Positions 1 to 6,326 of a stretch of 8,832 bases of DNA are shown one piece after another. The DNA is from RGIG7332 sp045589235 (GTDB lineage: Bacteria; Bacillota; Clostridia; Oscillospirales; JAAYXM01). Positions within the stretch are counted from its first letter, which is position 1; each line of letters starts with the position of its first letter. The DNA lies in the NCBI GenBank assembly GCA_045589235.1, contig JAZNOR010000066.1:1-8832 (forward strand), given 5' to 3'. The notes beneath the pieces are model-generated. The model did no database searches. It was not told the origin of the DNA and worked only from the letters and a program-made list of their open reading frames with translations. The position numbers and the translations under genes were made by a program.

Positions 1-1325
1 CAATCATGACCCGTATTGGTCAGAACGTGCTCGACGCTCTCGGTGACAGCACTGACTTCGTTCACGGCTTACACGCTAAGGCTGATCTCGACGAAGAGAA
101 GCGTTACATTGTTCAGTTCCCGCAGGATAACACAATCTGGAGTATCAACTCAGGTTACGGCGGTAACGTTCTCCTCGGCAAGAAGTGCTTCGCACTCCGT
201 ATCGCATCTTACCAGGGTAAGAACGAGGGCTGGATGGCTGAGCATATGCTCATCCTCGGTTTAGAGAAGCCGAATGGCGAAACCAAGTACATCGCTGCTG
301 CATTCCCGTCAGCTTGCGGTAAGACAAACCTCGCAATGCTCATTCCGCCGGAAGGCTATAAGAGTAAAGGTTACAAGATTTGGTGCGTTGGTGACGATAT
401 CGCTTGGATGCGTGTTGGCGAAAACGGCGAGCTCCGCGCTATCAACCCTGAAGCAGGCTTCTTCGGCGTTGCTCCGGGTACTAATATGAAATCTAACCCG
501 AATGCTCTTATGACTTGCCAGAAGAACACAATCTTCACAAACGTTGTTCATAACTTAGAGGATAACACAGTTTGGTGGGAAGGCTTAGATAAGAACCCGC
601 CGAAGAACGCTCTTACCTGGACAGGTGTTGAGTGGGACGGTGAAGGCAAGGGTGCTCATCCGAACAGCCGCTTTACTGCTCCGGCTTGCCAGTGCCCGTG
701 CATTTCTGAGCACTTTGAGGATCCGAACGGCGTTGAAATTTCTGCAATCGTATTCGGTGGCCGTCGTGCAAAGACTGCTCCGCTTGTATATCAGTCATTC
801 GATTGGAACCACGGTGTATTCGTAGGTTCAGCTATGGCTTCTGAAACAACTGCTGCTGCATCAGGTGCAGTTGGTGTTGTTCGTCGTGACCCGATGGCTA
901 TGCTTCCGTTCTGCGGATACAATATGGGTGACTACTTCGCTCATTGGATCGAAATGGGTAAGAAGATTAAGAAGCAGCCGAAGATCTTCCACACTAACTG
1001 GTTCCGTCTTGATGATGACGGCAACTTTATGTGGCCGGGATTTGGCGACAATATGCGCGTTCTCGAGTGGATTATCAACCGTTGTGAGGACAAGGTTGAC
1101 GCTGATGTTACTCCGATCGGTTATGTTCCGAAGGTTGACGATATCAACCTCGCAGGTATCGAGGATGAGGTTTCTAAGGACACATTAAAGGCGCTTCTTG
1201 ATGTTGACCCGGCTGTATGGGCTGACGATGTTGCAGGTCTTGAAGAGTTCTATGCTAAGTTTGACCGTATGCCGGCTGAGATGACAAATCAGCTCAACGC
1301 ATTAAAGGAAAGACTTGCAAAGTAA
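1..1325 (+). CDS. pckG: Phosphoenolpyruvate carboxykinase (GTP), 5'-truncated by window edge
   Basis: This enzyme interconverts oxaloacetate plus GTP with PEP, CO2 and GDP in the cytosol; in anaerobes it often runs in the carboxylating direction. The frame is open to the left edge. The first in-window ATG (position 6) is internal, because it aligns with the MTRMG segment well inside animal PEPCKs. The 439 visible residues therefore lack roughly 150-180 N-terminal residues of a ~600-aa protein. Counting from that Met, one sees SGYGGN (49-54), the GTP-class P-loop FPSACGKTN (100-108) with the hyper-reactive Cys104, the metal/kinase-2 motif VGDDIAWM (128-135), FFGVAPGTN (152-160), the lid segment PNSRF (219-223), GGRR (251-254) and NWFR (331-334). 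These features separate it from the ATP-type PckA. Nearly every proline codon is CCG, as expected of a highly expressed gene. A strong terminator follows 13 nt after the TAA stop, and the next gene converges on it. Confidence 0.97.
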   Translation, partial: IMTRIGQNVLDALGDSTDFVHGLHAKADLDEEKRYIVQFPQDNTIWSINSGYGGNVLLGKKCFALRIASYQGKNEGWMAEHMLILGLEKPNGETKYIAAAFPSACGKTNLAMLIPPEGYKSKGYKIWCVGDDIAWMRVGENGELRAINPEAGFFGVAPGTNMKSNPNALMTCQKNTIFTNVVHNLEDNTVWWEGLDKNPPKNALTWTGVEWDGEGKGAHPNSRFTAPACQCPCISEHFEDPNGVEISAIVFGGRRAKTAPLVYQSFDWNHGVFVGSAMASETTAAASGAVGVVRRDPMAMLPFCGYNMGDYFAHWIEMGKKIKKQPKIFHTNWFRLDDDGNFMWPGFGDNMRVLEWIINRCEDKVDADVTPIGYVPKVDDINLAGIEDEVSKDTLKALLDVDPAVWADDVAGLEEFYAKFDRMPAEMTNQLNALKERLAK

Positions 1326-1338
1326 TTTAAATTAAATT

Positions 1339-1376
1339 AAGCCTGACAAGAATTATCTTGTCAGGCTTTTCTTTTT
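1339..1376 (+). terminator. Intrinsic terminator of pckG
   Basis: A perfect 12-bp stem, AAGCCTGACAAG (1339-1350) against CTTGTCAGGCTT (1357-1368), has a 6-nt loop and is followed by the T-rich run TTTTCTTTTT (1367-1376). On the minus strand the same hairpin is followed only by TTAATTTAATTT. It could therefore act weakly as the end of the converging GH110-like operon, for which no better terminator is visible. Confidence 0.93.
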
Positions 1377-1451
1377 GCATAGAAAGTACGCGTACTAAAT
1401 TAAATGCAATGTTTACATAGTAAAATATGACTATTTCTTTTGCTTTTTTAA

Positions 1452-3029
1452 CTAATCTCCGAACTCATTATCCTCAATAACAAGCTCACGAACGGCACTT
1501 GCCTTTATCGCCTTATCGCGCGACATTACAAAGGTGTTGCCCTTAATTAATATTTTTCCATGGATATAGGTTGACGTCTCAGGACGACAAGTTCCAACAT
1601 AAATATTCGCCGTTCTGCTCTCGCCAAAAGTATTACCCGTAATCAAAACATCCTCAACCGTGCCATGTTCCTTCCAGAAACTTGCAAGATCATCGATATA
1701 AATATCTCCGCTGGTTAAGTTAAGATTATTGTTTCTGATTATCATATTCGGTCCGGACAATCTCATATGCGGGCAGTTGATTACCGTGTTGTTTTCAATC
1801 AACACCTGCTTTGGCATACGTCCACGGTTTTCAATTAACATCCCGGGCTTTATGCCCTCGGTTGAATCAAGCTTTAAAATTATATTTGAAACTCTGTCCG
1901 CGTCGTAGCTTATATCCTTAACGAGCACAGTTTTTAAGAAGTTCTGATTCTCATCACTTACGTGAAGAGTATCACCCGCAAAAAACGGAATCATATTATG
2001 TGAGCCGTGACCGTGCTGGAGCTTTACCTCGGTATCTGAAAGCACCTCAAGCGACTCAAGATAATAACCGTGAAGGTTAATTGCATCGTCATATGTATCG
2101 CGAATATACGAATTGGTGAGTGAGAAATCGCCCGTACAGTTGGTTGCAAAAATTCCGTCAGCCGTACTTGAGTAATACTCACGTCTGCCCTCTTTGAGAG
2201 CAAGGCGGTATTTGTTTATCAAAACGTTGTCGCACAGATCAAAAACAAGTCCCATTCCACCGTTGCGGTAAATTGAAACGTTGTCAATCTTGACATTTTT
2301 GCAGCACTCACAAAAGCAAGCGTGCGCCTCGCGCTCGTTATCATAACCGAGGCAAAGTGTATGCCCTACTTCAAACGGTAGCATATTCTCGTTATTGTCG
2401 CGGTATCTCATAAATATGTTACTGCCCTGCTTTATTGCGTCTACAAAAATATGCTTTGCTGCTGGATTTAAGCGACCTTCAAACTTGCCAACGTGGGTGA
2501 AAACGATTGTAGAACCATTGATCGAAAGGCTCTTGGTGCTTATTTTTCTGTCTTTTGTGCTGAGAATTTCTTCACCGCAAATGAACTCAATATTGTGGTC
2601 CTCATTTATGTTATATTCGAAAACATTTTCATCAATATTGATTAAGAAACCATCGTCACGCACCGCTAAAACATCGGCATAAGCATAACGCAGAAAAGCA
2701 TATTCCATATTGATGTTTTTAAGTGTTATGTTCTCGCAATTTAAAAAATAGAACGGATTCACACGATCGCAGAAAATAAAGTCCGCACCATTACCGTCAA
2801 TAGTTAAATTCTTCTTCCCAATAACGTCAAAAATAATGTTTACATCGCTGGCTTTTCGCGATGAGGAATAAAGCATTCTGTTAATACTTCCTGCGCGGTA
2901 AAATTTATATGTACCCTTTTCAAATTCAATAATATTTTCGCAATCTTCAGGTAGTTTTGCAAGAGTTTTGTATATGACCGGCGTCATATTTTCACCGGTG
3001 TTTTTAACTTTGATTATATTTTGTTTCAA
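1452..3029 (-). CDS. GH110-like right-handed beta-helix protein, putative cytoplasmic alpha-galactosidase
   Basis: This is the last gene of the operon: 525 aa with no signal peptide. The body is a repetitive N/I/V-rich parallel beta-helix (coils such as NCENITLKNINMEY at 97-110 and VLITGNTF at 461-468). The order of blocks resembles GH110 exo-alpha-1,3-galactosidases: an IEFEKGTYKFY block (34-44), LTIDGNGADFIF (75-86), GGMGLVFDLCDNV (257-269), then SSTADGIF (287-294) and YDDAINLHG (313-321). Asp291, Asp314 and Asp315 are spaced like the three acidic active-site residues I recall for GH110. The usual ADATH sequence reads ADGIF here, so specificity may differ. The TTG start at 3029 directly follows the upstream TAG and has GAGGAGG 11 nt before it. 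A later ATG (2987-2985, Met15) would remove the N-terminal strand IIKVKNTG that aligns with the start of the family helix, so I prefer TTG. An epimerase or lyase with the same fold is the main alternative. Confidence 0.75.
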   Translation of the reverse strand: MKQNIIKVKNTGENMTPVIYKTLAKLPEDCENIIEFEKGTYKFYRAGSINRMLYSSSRKASDVNIIFDVIGKKNLTIDGNGADFIFCDRVNPFYFLNCENITLKNINMEYAFLRYAYADVLAVRDDGFLINIDENVFEYNINEDHNIEFICGEEILSTKDRKISTKSLSINGSTIVFTHVGKFEGRLNPAAKHIFVDAIKQGSNIFMRYRDNNENMLPFEVGHTLCLGYDNEREAHACFCECCKNVKIDNVSIYRNGGMGLVFDLCDNVLINKYRLALKEGRREYYSSTADGIFATNCTGDFSLTNSYIRDTYDDAINLHGYYLESLEVLSDTEVKLQHGHGSHNMIPFFAGDTLHVSDENQNFLKTVLVKDISYDADRVSNIILKLDSTEGIKPGMLIENRGRMPKQVLIENNTVINCPHMRLSGPNMIIRNNNLNLTSGDIYIDDLASFWKEHGTVEDVLITGNTFGESRTANIYVGTCRPETSTYIHGKILIKGNTFVMSRDKAIKASAVRELVIEDNEFGD

Positions 3030-3818
3030 CTAGCCCGTAACCTCCTCGGCTTCTTCCGCGATATACTGTGAATTTATCCAATACATTGCTTGTAGAATGT
3101 CCATTTCGTGGCCGCCGTCAAATATATCGAGAAATACTCGCGACTTCGGATACTTTGAATTGAGTTCATTAAAGAAATCTATACTCTGCTGTACCGGCAC
3201 GATATGGTCATATTTTCCGTGGAAAATCTTTAAATTCGCGGTTGCAATTTTATCAATATAATTTATTGGTGAACGTAAAAGCATTTCATCTGCACTTCCG
3301 CAACAAGCATCCACAGCTGATGCATATCTCGGGCTCTCAACTTTCCAACGCTCTAAATTAGAAATCGGAACGAATGATGCAATTGCCTTAAAATACTCTG
3401 GAATGTATCCTGCCATCATAAGTGACATATGTCCGCCACCGGAAGCACCGAGTAAAAATATGTTTTCTTTGTCTATGTCATAATTTGAAAGCACATAGTC
3501 GATTGCATCTCGAATATCTGTTTTTGCCTCTCGCGATCCGCAAGCCTTTGTGCAATTCGGGTTTGACGCAAGATTAGGGCCGCGAAATTCCGGTAGGAGC
3601 AGGTTAAAATCATACTGCTCCGCAACAGGTACCATATTCTCTACCTGATTGAAGCGGTCATAGCTCCAGGTGTGAAGTCCGACAAGAAGCGGTCTTCCCT
3701 CATTTGGTGATTTATAGAAAAGCGACGGCTGAAGCGTTCCGTCAACACTTGATTTAACAAGAATTTCCGTTTGATTTAAAACTACCTTTTTTTCAAAGCT
3801 TTCACTTGTGCACTTCAT
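3030..3818 (-). CDS. Alpha/beta hydrolase of the S9 / prolyl-oligopeptidase type, putative carbohydrate esterase
   Basis: A 262-aa single-domain serine hydrolase without a signal peptide, hence cytoplasmic. The catalytic triad is readable: nucleophile Ser126 in GASGGGH (124-130), Asp204 in GKYDHIVP (201-208) and His237 in DGGHEMD (234-240). The oxyanion region is probably LHTWS (48-52). The block FRGPN (78-82) through ACGSREAKTDIRDAIDYV (92-109) is typical of S9-like catalytic domains. There is no N-terminal propeller, so a role as a small-molecule or carbohydrate esterase is likelier than peptidase. The ATG directly follows the TAA of the GH39 gene (zero gap) and has TGGAGGT about 8 nt upstream. 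Its own TAG directly precedes the TTG of the GH110-like gene. Sitting between two glycosidase genes suggests it removes acetyl, feruloyl or similar groups from their substrate; that role is inferred from position only. The triad call is firm, the substrate is not. Confidence 0.85.
   Translation of the reverse strand: MKCTSESFEKKVVLNQTEILVKSSVDGTLQPSLFYKSPNEGRPLLVGLHTWSYDRFNQVENMVPVAEQYDFNLLLPEFRGPNLASNPNCTKACGSREAKTDIRDAIDYVLSNYDIDKENIFLLGASGGGHMSLMMAGYIPEYFKAIASFVPISNLERWKVESPRYASAVDACCGSADEMLLRSPINYIDKIATANLKIFHGKYDHIVPVQQSIDFFNELNSKYPKSRVFLDIFDGGHEMDILQAMYWINSQYIAEEAEEVTG
3041..3047 (-). promoter_or_regulatory. Ribosome binding site deciding the TTG start of the GH110-like gene
   Basis: The minus strand reads GAGGAGG 11 nt before TTG (3029-3027), inside the last codons of the upstream hydrolase (EEAEEVTG). 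The TTG abuts the hydrolase TAG stop. This favours a coupled TTG start over the internal ATG at 2987, which has only a weak GGTG before it. The caveat is that glutamate codons naturally produce GAGGAG, and the spacing is slightly long. Confidence 0.55.
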
Positions 3819-5300
3819 TTAAAAAACCTCCAGTAAAATAACACCGTTATTTTTAATGGCAAACTCCATATTCGGTGTAAACTTACCTTCAGTATAACAG
3901 TTTTCAGAAAGTTTCGCAATCTCTTCTTTCTGTGCATCGGTTAAAGGTTCTGAGTAACCGAGCTTTTTAAATGCCCCGTAGCCGTTTGCCCTCTCGCTGT
4001 CAATTGTCCAAAGTTTATAGCTTTTTCCTTCAATGCCGTCTAAGCTAAGCTCAACATTTAAATCAGGAAGCTCACGGTCAAAATGCTCGGATGAGTATAC
4101 AAACATAATTGCAAGATGTCCGTCTTCACACTTTGTCGGAAGAATATTTAATGTATCGTCATCTAAAACAGTGATCGAGGAAAGCTGTTTATCTCCGAGT
4201 TTAGCCGCAAGTGCGTACGCGTTATAAATCGGCTTTTTAAATCCGCTTAATGTGAAAAATCCACGGAAACCCGAAAATTCATTATACAATTCGTGCTGAC
4301 CGGAGAGGCATATTAAAATTTTATCAAGCGGAAGATTATAGACATTGCAAGCCATAATAAGGCGTGCAAAATAAGCAGAATACACTTCATTTTCACGGAA
4401 TATAAGGCTCGGGAAATCATCAATATTGCAAAAACCTATGCCCGATGCGCCCCACTCATCAATGACAAGCGGAATGTTTTCAAAACCATTGTTCTTGCAA
4501 ATATTGTGAACGCGCAAGACCTTATTTACAATATTATAAACGCTAAGCGGTTTTTCGCCATTTTCAATTGCAGCAGGAACGGTTCCGTATGCGTGGAAGC
4601 AGATATAGTCTATCTTTTGCTTATTTTCTTTAATATGCTTTAAAAGGCCGTCTAAAAATGCCGCCTCACGAGCTAACGCCGGTCCGCCGATTTTGAGTTT
4701 ATCTGAAACGCGACATACTCCGCGCTCAAATGCATCATAAAGCTTACAGTAGCTTTCAATTCTTTTCTCCATATCCTTGCATTTTTTCATATAGAACCAG
4801 GAAATATCCGGTTCATTAAAGCATTGAAGATACCATTTAGACACCTCTTCAATGCCGTATCGCTCTACAATATGCTCGGTATACTTAAAGCAAACCTCTT
4901 CCCATAGTGCAAAATCTTTAGGCTCTGCAGTTATGATAAATTTGCCCTTGTATCGGGTTTTATTCTTGCAAACGGTTGCGAGCTCATCAGGGTCTGAGGA
5001 TATACACGGCGGAATAAAATTATATGAAACGAGCAGGTTAAACCCCTTTGATACCATATAATCCATACGCTGATCATTAAGTGTAAAATCATACTTGAGA
5101 TTTCCGTTTTCGTCCATAGTAACGATGTCCTCAAGCATGGCGTACATTCTGACTGTCTGCGCAACATTGTCGCGTGCGACATTATCTAAAATTTCTCTTC
5201 CCCAATCATCCTCAATAGCATCTGTTGGATGGAAATGAATATGATTCCAGAAATTATGCAGTTTTTTAACTGTTTTGGAAGCATCAATAAAAACCTTCAT
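3819..5300 (-). CDS. Glycoside hydrolase family 39 (beta-xylosidase-like)
   Basis: A 493-aa retaining glycosidase of clan GH-A with a (beta/alpha)8 barrel and a C-terminal beta domain (from about residue 370). The proposed acid/base is Glu163 in CFNEPD (160-165) and the nucleophile is Glu282 in VIDEWG (279-284). Their spacing of 119 residues, and the Asn before the first Glu, match the GH39 XynB layout. The N-terminus (FIDASKTVKKLHNFWN, 4-19) is the usual family opening. Length is normal for bacterial GH39. There is no signal peptide, so it should work on imported substrate. Known GH39 activities include beta-xylosidase, alpha-L-iduronidase and beta-1,2-glycosidase types, so sugar specificity cannot be read from sequence. 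AGAGGTGAT lies about 5 nt before the ATG. The gap to the upstream permease gene is 15 nt, and the stop codon touches the next gene's ATG, so translation is probably coupled. Confidence 0.88.
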   Translation of the reverse strand: MKVFIDASKTVKKLHNFWNHIHFHPTDAIEDDWGREILDNVARDNVAQTVRMYAMLEDIVTMDENGNLKYDFTLNDQRMDYMVSKGFNLLVSYNFIPPCISSDPDELATVCKNKTRYKGKFIITAEPKDFALWEEVCFKYTEHIVERYGIEEVSKWYLQCFNEPDISWFYMKKCKDMEKRIESYCKLYDAFERGVCRVSDKLKIGGPALAREAAFLDGLLKHIKENKQKIDYICFHAYGTVPAAIENGEKPLSVYNIVNKVLRVHNICKNNGFENIPLVIDEWGASGIGFCNIDDFPSLIFRENEVYSAYFARLIMACNVYNLPLDKILICLSGQHELYNEFSGFRGFFTLSGFKKPIYNAYALAAKLGDKQLSSITVLDDDTLNILPTKCEDGHLAIMFVYSSEHFDRELPDLNVELSLDGIEGKSYKLWTIDSERANGYGAFKKLGYSEPLTDAQKEEIAKLSENCYTEGKFTPNMEFAIKNNGVILLEVF

Positions 5301-5315
5301 AGTATCACCTCTAAT

Positions 5316-6191
5316 TTAAATTCTATATAGCACCATCGCTATGAAAACAAGAATAACACCTATAATACTGTATTTGTCAGGTTTTTCTTTGAATGCTATC
5401 CATGCCATAATACTTCCTGCGATAAGCGACAATCCATTTTGCAGCGGATAGAGAACAACCGCATCAAGAAGCTGTGCTGCCTTTGTTTGAAAAAACGTTG
5501 CCGCATATAAAACAGCACTCATTATAAAAATCAGCGGAAGTATCGGTTTTAAAGATGACATTTGCGCTTTAATAGACCTTTTCCCTTTAAGAAGTAAACG
5601 AATTAAAAGCAAAAACAATGTAGAAAAAACAAAAGAGTAGTATGTAAATAAGTTTGCGGTTATTTCCGGAAATTCACGGGTAAACCACTTTTGCGATACG
5701 CTTGATAATCCTGCGCAGAGCAAAAGTCCAAGAAGTATTGCCATATCATTAAACGCCGGCTTTTTCTTAAGTTCTGTTTGGTATTTTGCCATAAGCATAA
5801 TTGCTGCAATAATAAAAACTACGGCAAGCAAATTGAATAGTGTAAGCTGCTCGCCAAAAAATAAAACTCCAAAAACAACAGCAACAATAAACCCCGAATT
5901 ATTTGCCGTACTCGCAAACATATATGCATCTGTTTTTAAGGCAATTAACAAAAACGTATATGTAAGCGCTAAGAAAATTCCCGAAACAGCGCAAATTACA
6001 AGCCCCTCTAGGGGAATTTCAAACATTATTTTAGATACAAATAACGCGCCACATATCATACAGAACGCACTTCGTATCAAGCTTATGTTTATATTGTCCG
6101 CAAGCTCCTCTGTAGTAAGACTCACCTTTTTTGAAAAGAATCCTTTTACTACATTCATAACAACTGTTAAAACAATAAAAATATATCCCAT
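5316..6191 (-). CDS. DMT/EamA-family permease, ten transmembrane helices
   Basis: A 291-aa membrane protein in two homologous halves of five helices, roughly at 2-18, 33-53, 62-84, 93-112, 119-135, 150-165, 180-198, 216-233, 243-266 and 274-290. The EamA hallmark of an acidic/basic loop followed by a helix appears twice: FGEQLTLFNLLAVVFIIAA (111-129) and FKEKPDKYSIIGVILVF (267-283). This superfamily includes amino-acid and drug exporters, nucleotide-sugar carriers and sugar uptake proteins such as the GlcU/RbsU type, and family alone does not give the direction of transport. As the first gene of an operon that otherwise encodes cytoplasmic glycan-cleaving enzymes, it is most simply the importer of their substrate, an inference from position. 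AAGGTG precedes the ATG by about 5 nt, and a consensus-like promoter lies 44 bp upstream. Confidence 0.88.
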   Translation of the reverse strand: MGYIFIVLTVVMNVVKGFFSKKVSLTTEELADNINISLIRSAFCMICGALFVSKIMFEIPLEGLVICAVSGIFLALTYTFLLIALKTDAYMFASTANNSGFIVAVVFGVLFFGEQLTLFNLLAVVFIIAAIMLMAKYQTELKKKPAFNDMAILLGLLLCAGLSSVSQKWFTREFPEITANLFTYYSFVFSTLFLLLIRLLLKGKRSIKAQMSSLKPILPLIFIMSAVLYAATFFQTKAAQLLDAVVLYPLQNGLSLIAGSIMAWIAFKEKPDKYSIIGVILVFIAMVLYRI

Positions 6192-6234
6192 TTTGCACCT
6201 TCTTTGGCAAACTCAAATTTACTTATTTGATATT

Positions 6235-6262
6235 ATTGTAACATGTTTTTTTGCCATTTCAA
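6235..6262 (-). promoter_or_regulatory. Promoter of the permease-GH39-esterase-GH110 operon
   Basis: On the minus strand, TTGAAA (6262-6257), a 16-bp spacer and TACAAT (6240-6235) form a sigma-A-type promoter. The predicted transcription start is near 6228, giving a leader of about 36 nt before the ATG at 6191. The -35 hexamer lies 29 bp from the -35 of the divergent regulator promoter, so a factor bound between them could act on both. Confidence 0.65.
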
Positions 6263-6291
6263 TACACAAGTCGTTATTTCCGTTGCACTAT

Positions 6292-6320
6292 TTGACAAAT
6301 TATTTTTACACGTGTACAAT
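6292..6320 (+). promoter_or_regulatory. Promoter of the AraC-family regulator gene
   Basis: A perfect TTGACA (6292-6297), a 17-bp spacer and TACAAT (6315-6320) form a strong sigma-A-type promoter. Start of transcription about 7 nt past the -10 falls at or next to the A of the ATG at 6327, so the mRNA may have no leader. The spacer and -10 are overlapped by the perfect palindrome TACACGTGTA (6307-6316), a possible operator. Confidence 0.7.
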
Positions 6321-6326
6321 AAGGTT

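Noticed and set aside
1408..1435. Small inverted repeat ATAGT...ACTAT after the GH110-like gene as a terminator
   Set aside because: Only 5 AT-rich pairs and no adequate T-tract on the minus strand; too weak to call.
2395..2682. 95-aa plus-strand open frame inside the GH110-like gene
   Set aside because: Antisense shadow of a well-supported beta-helix gene; no ribosome site or family features.
6243..6326. Longer AraC start at ATG 6243, adding 28 residues
   Set aside because: It lies upstream of a perfect TTGACA-N17-TACAAT promoter, has no ribosome site, and the added residues do not resemble the family.
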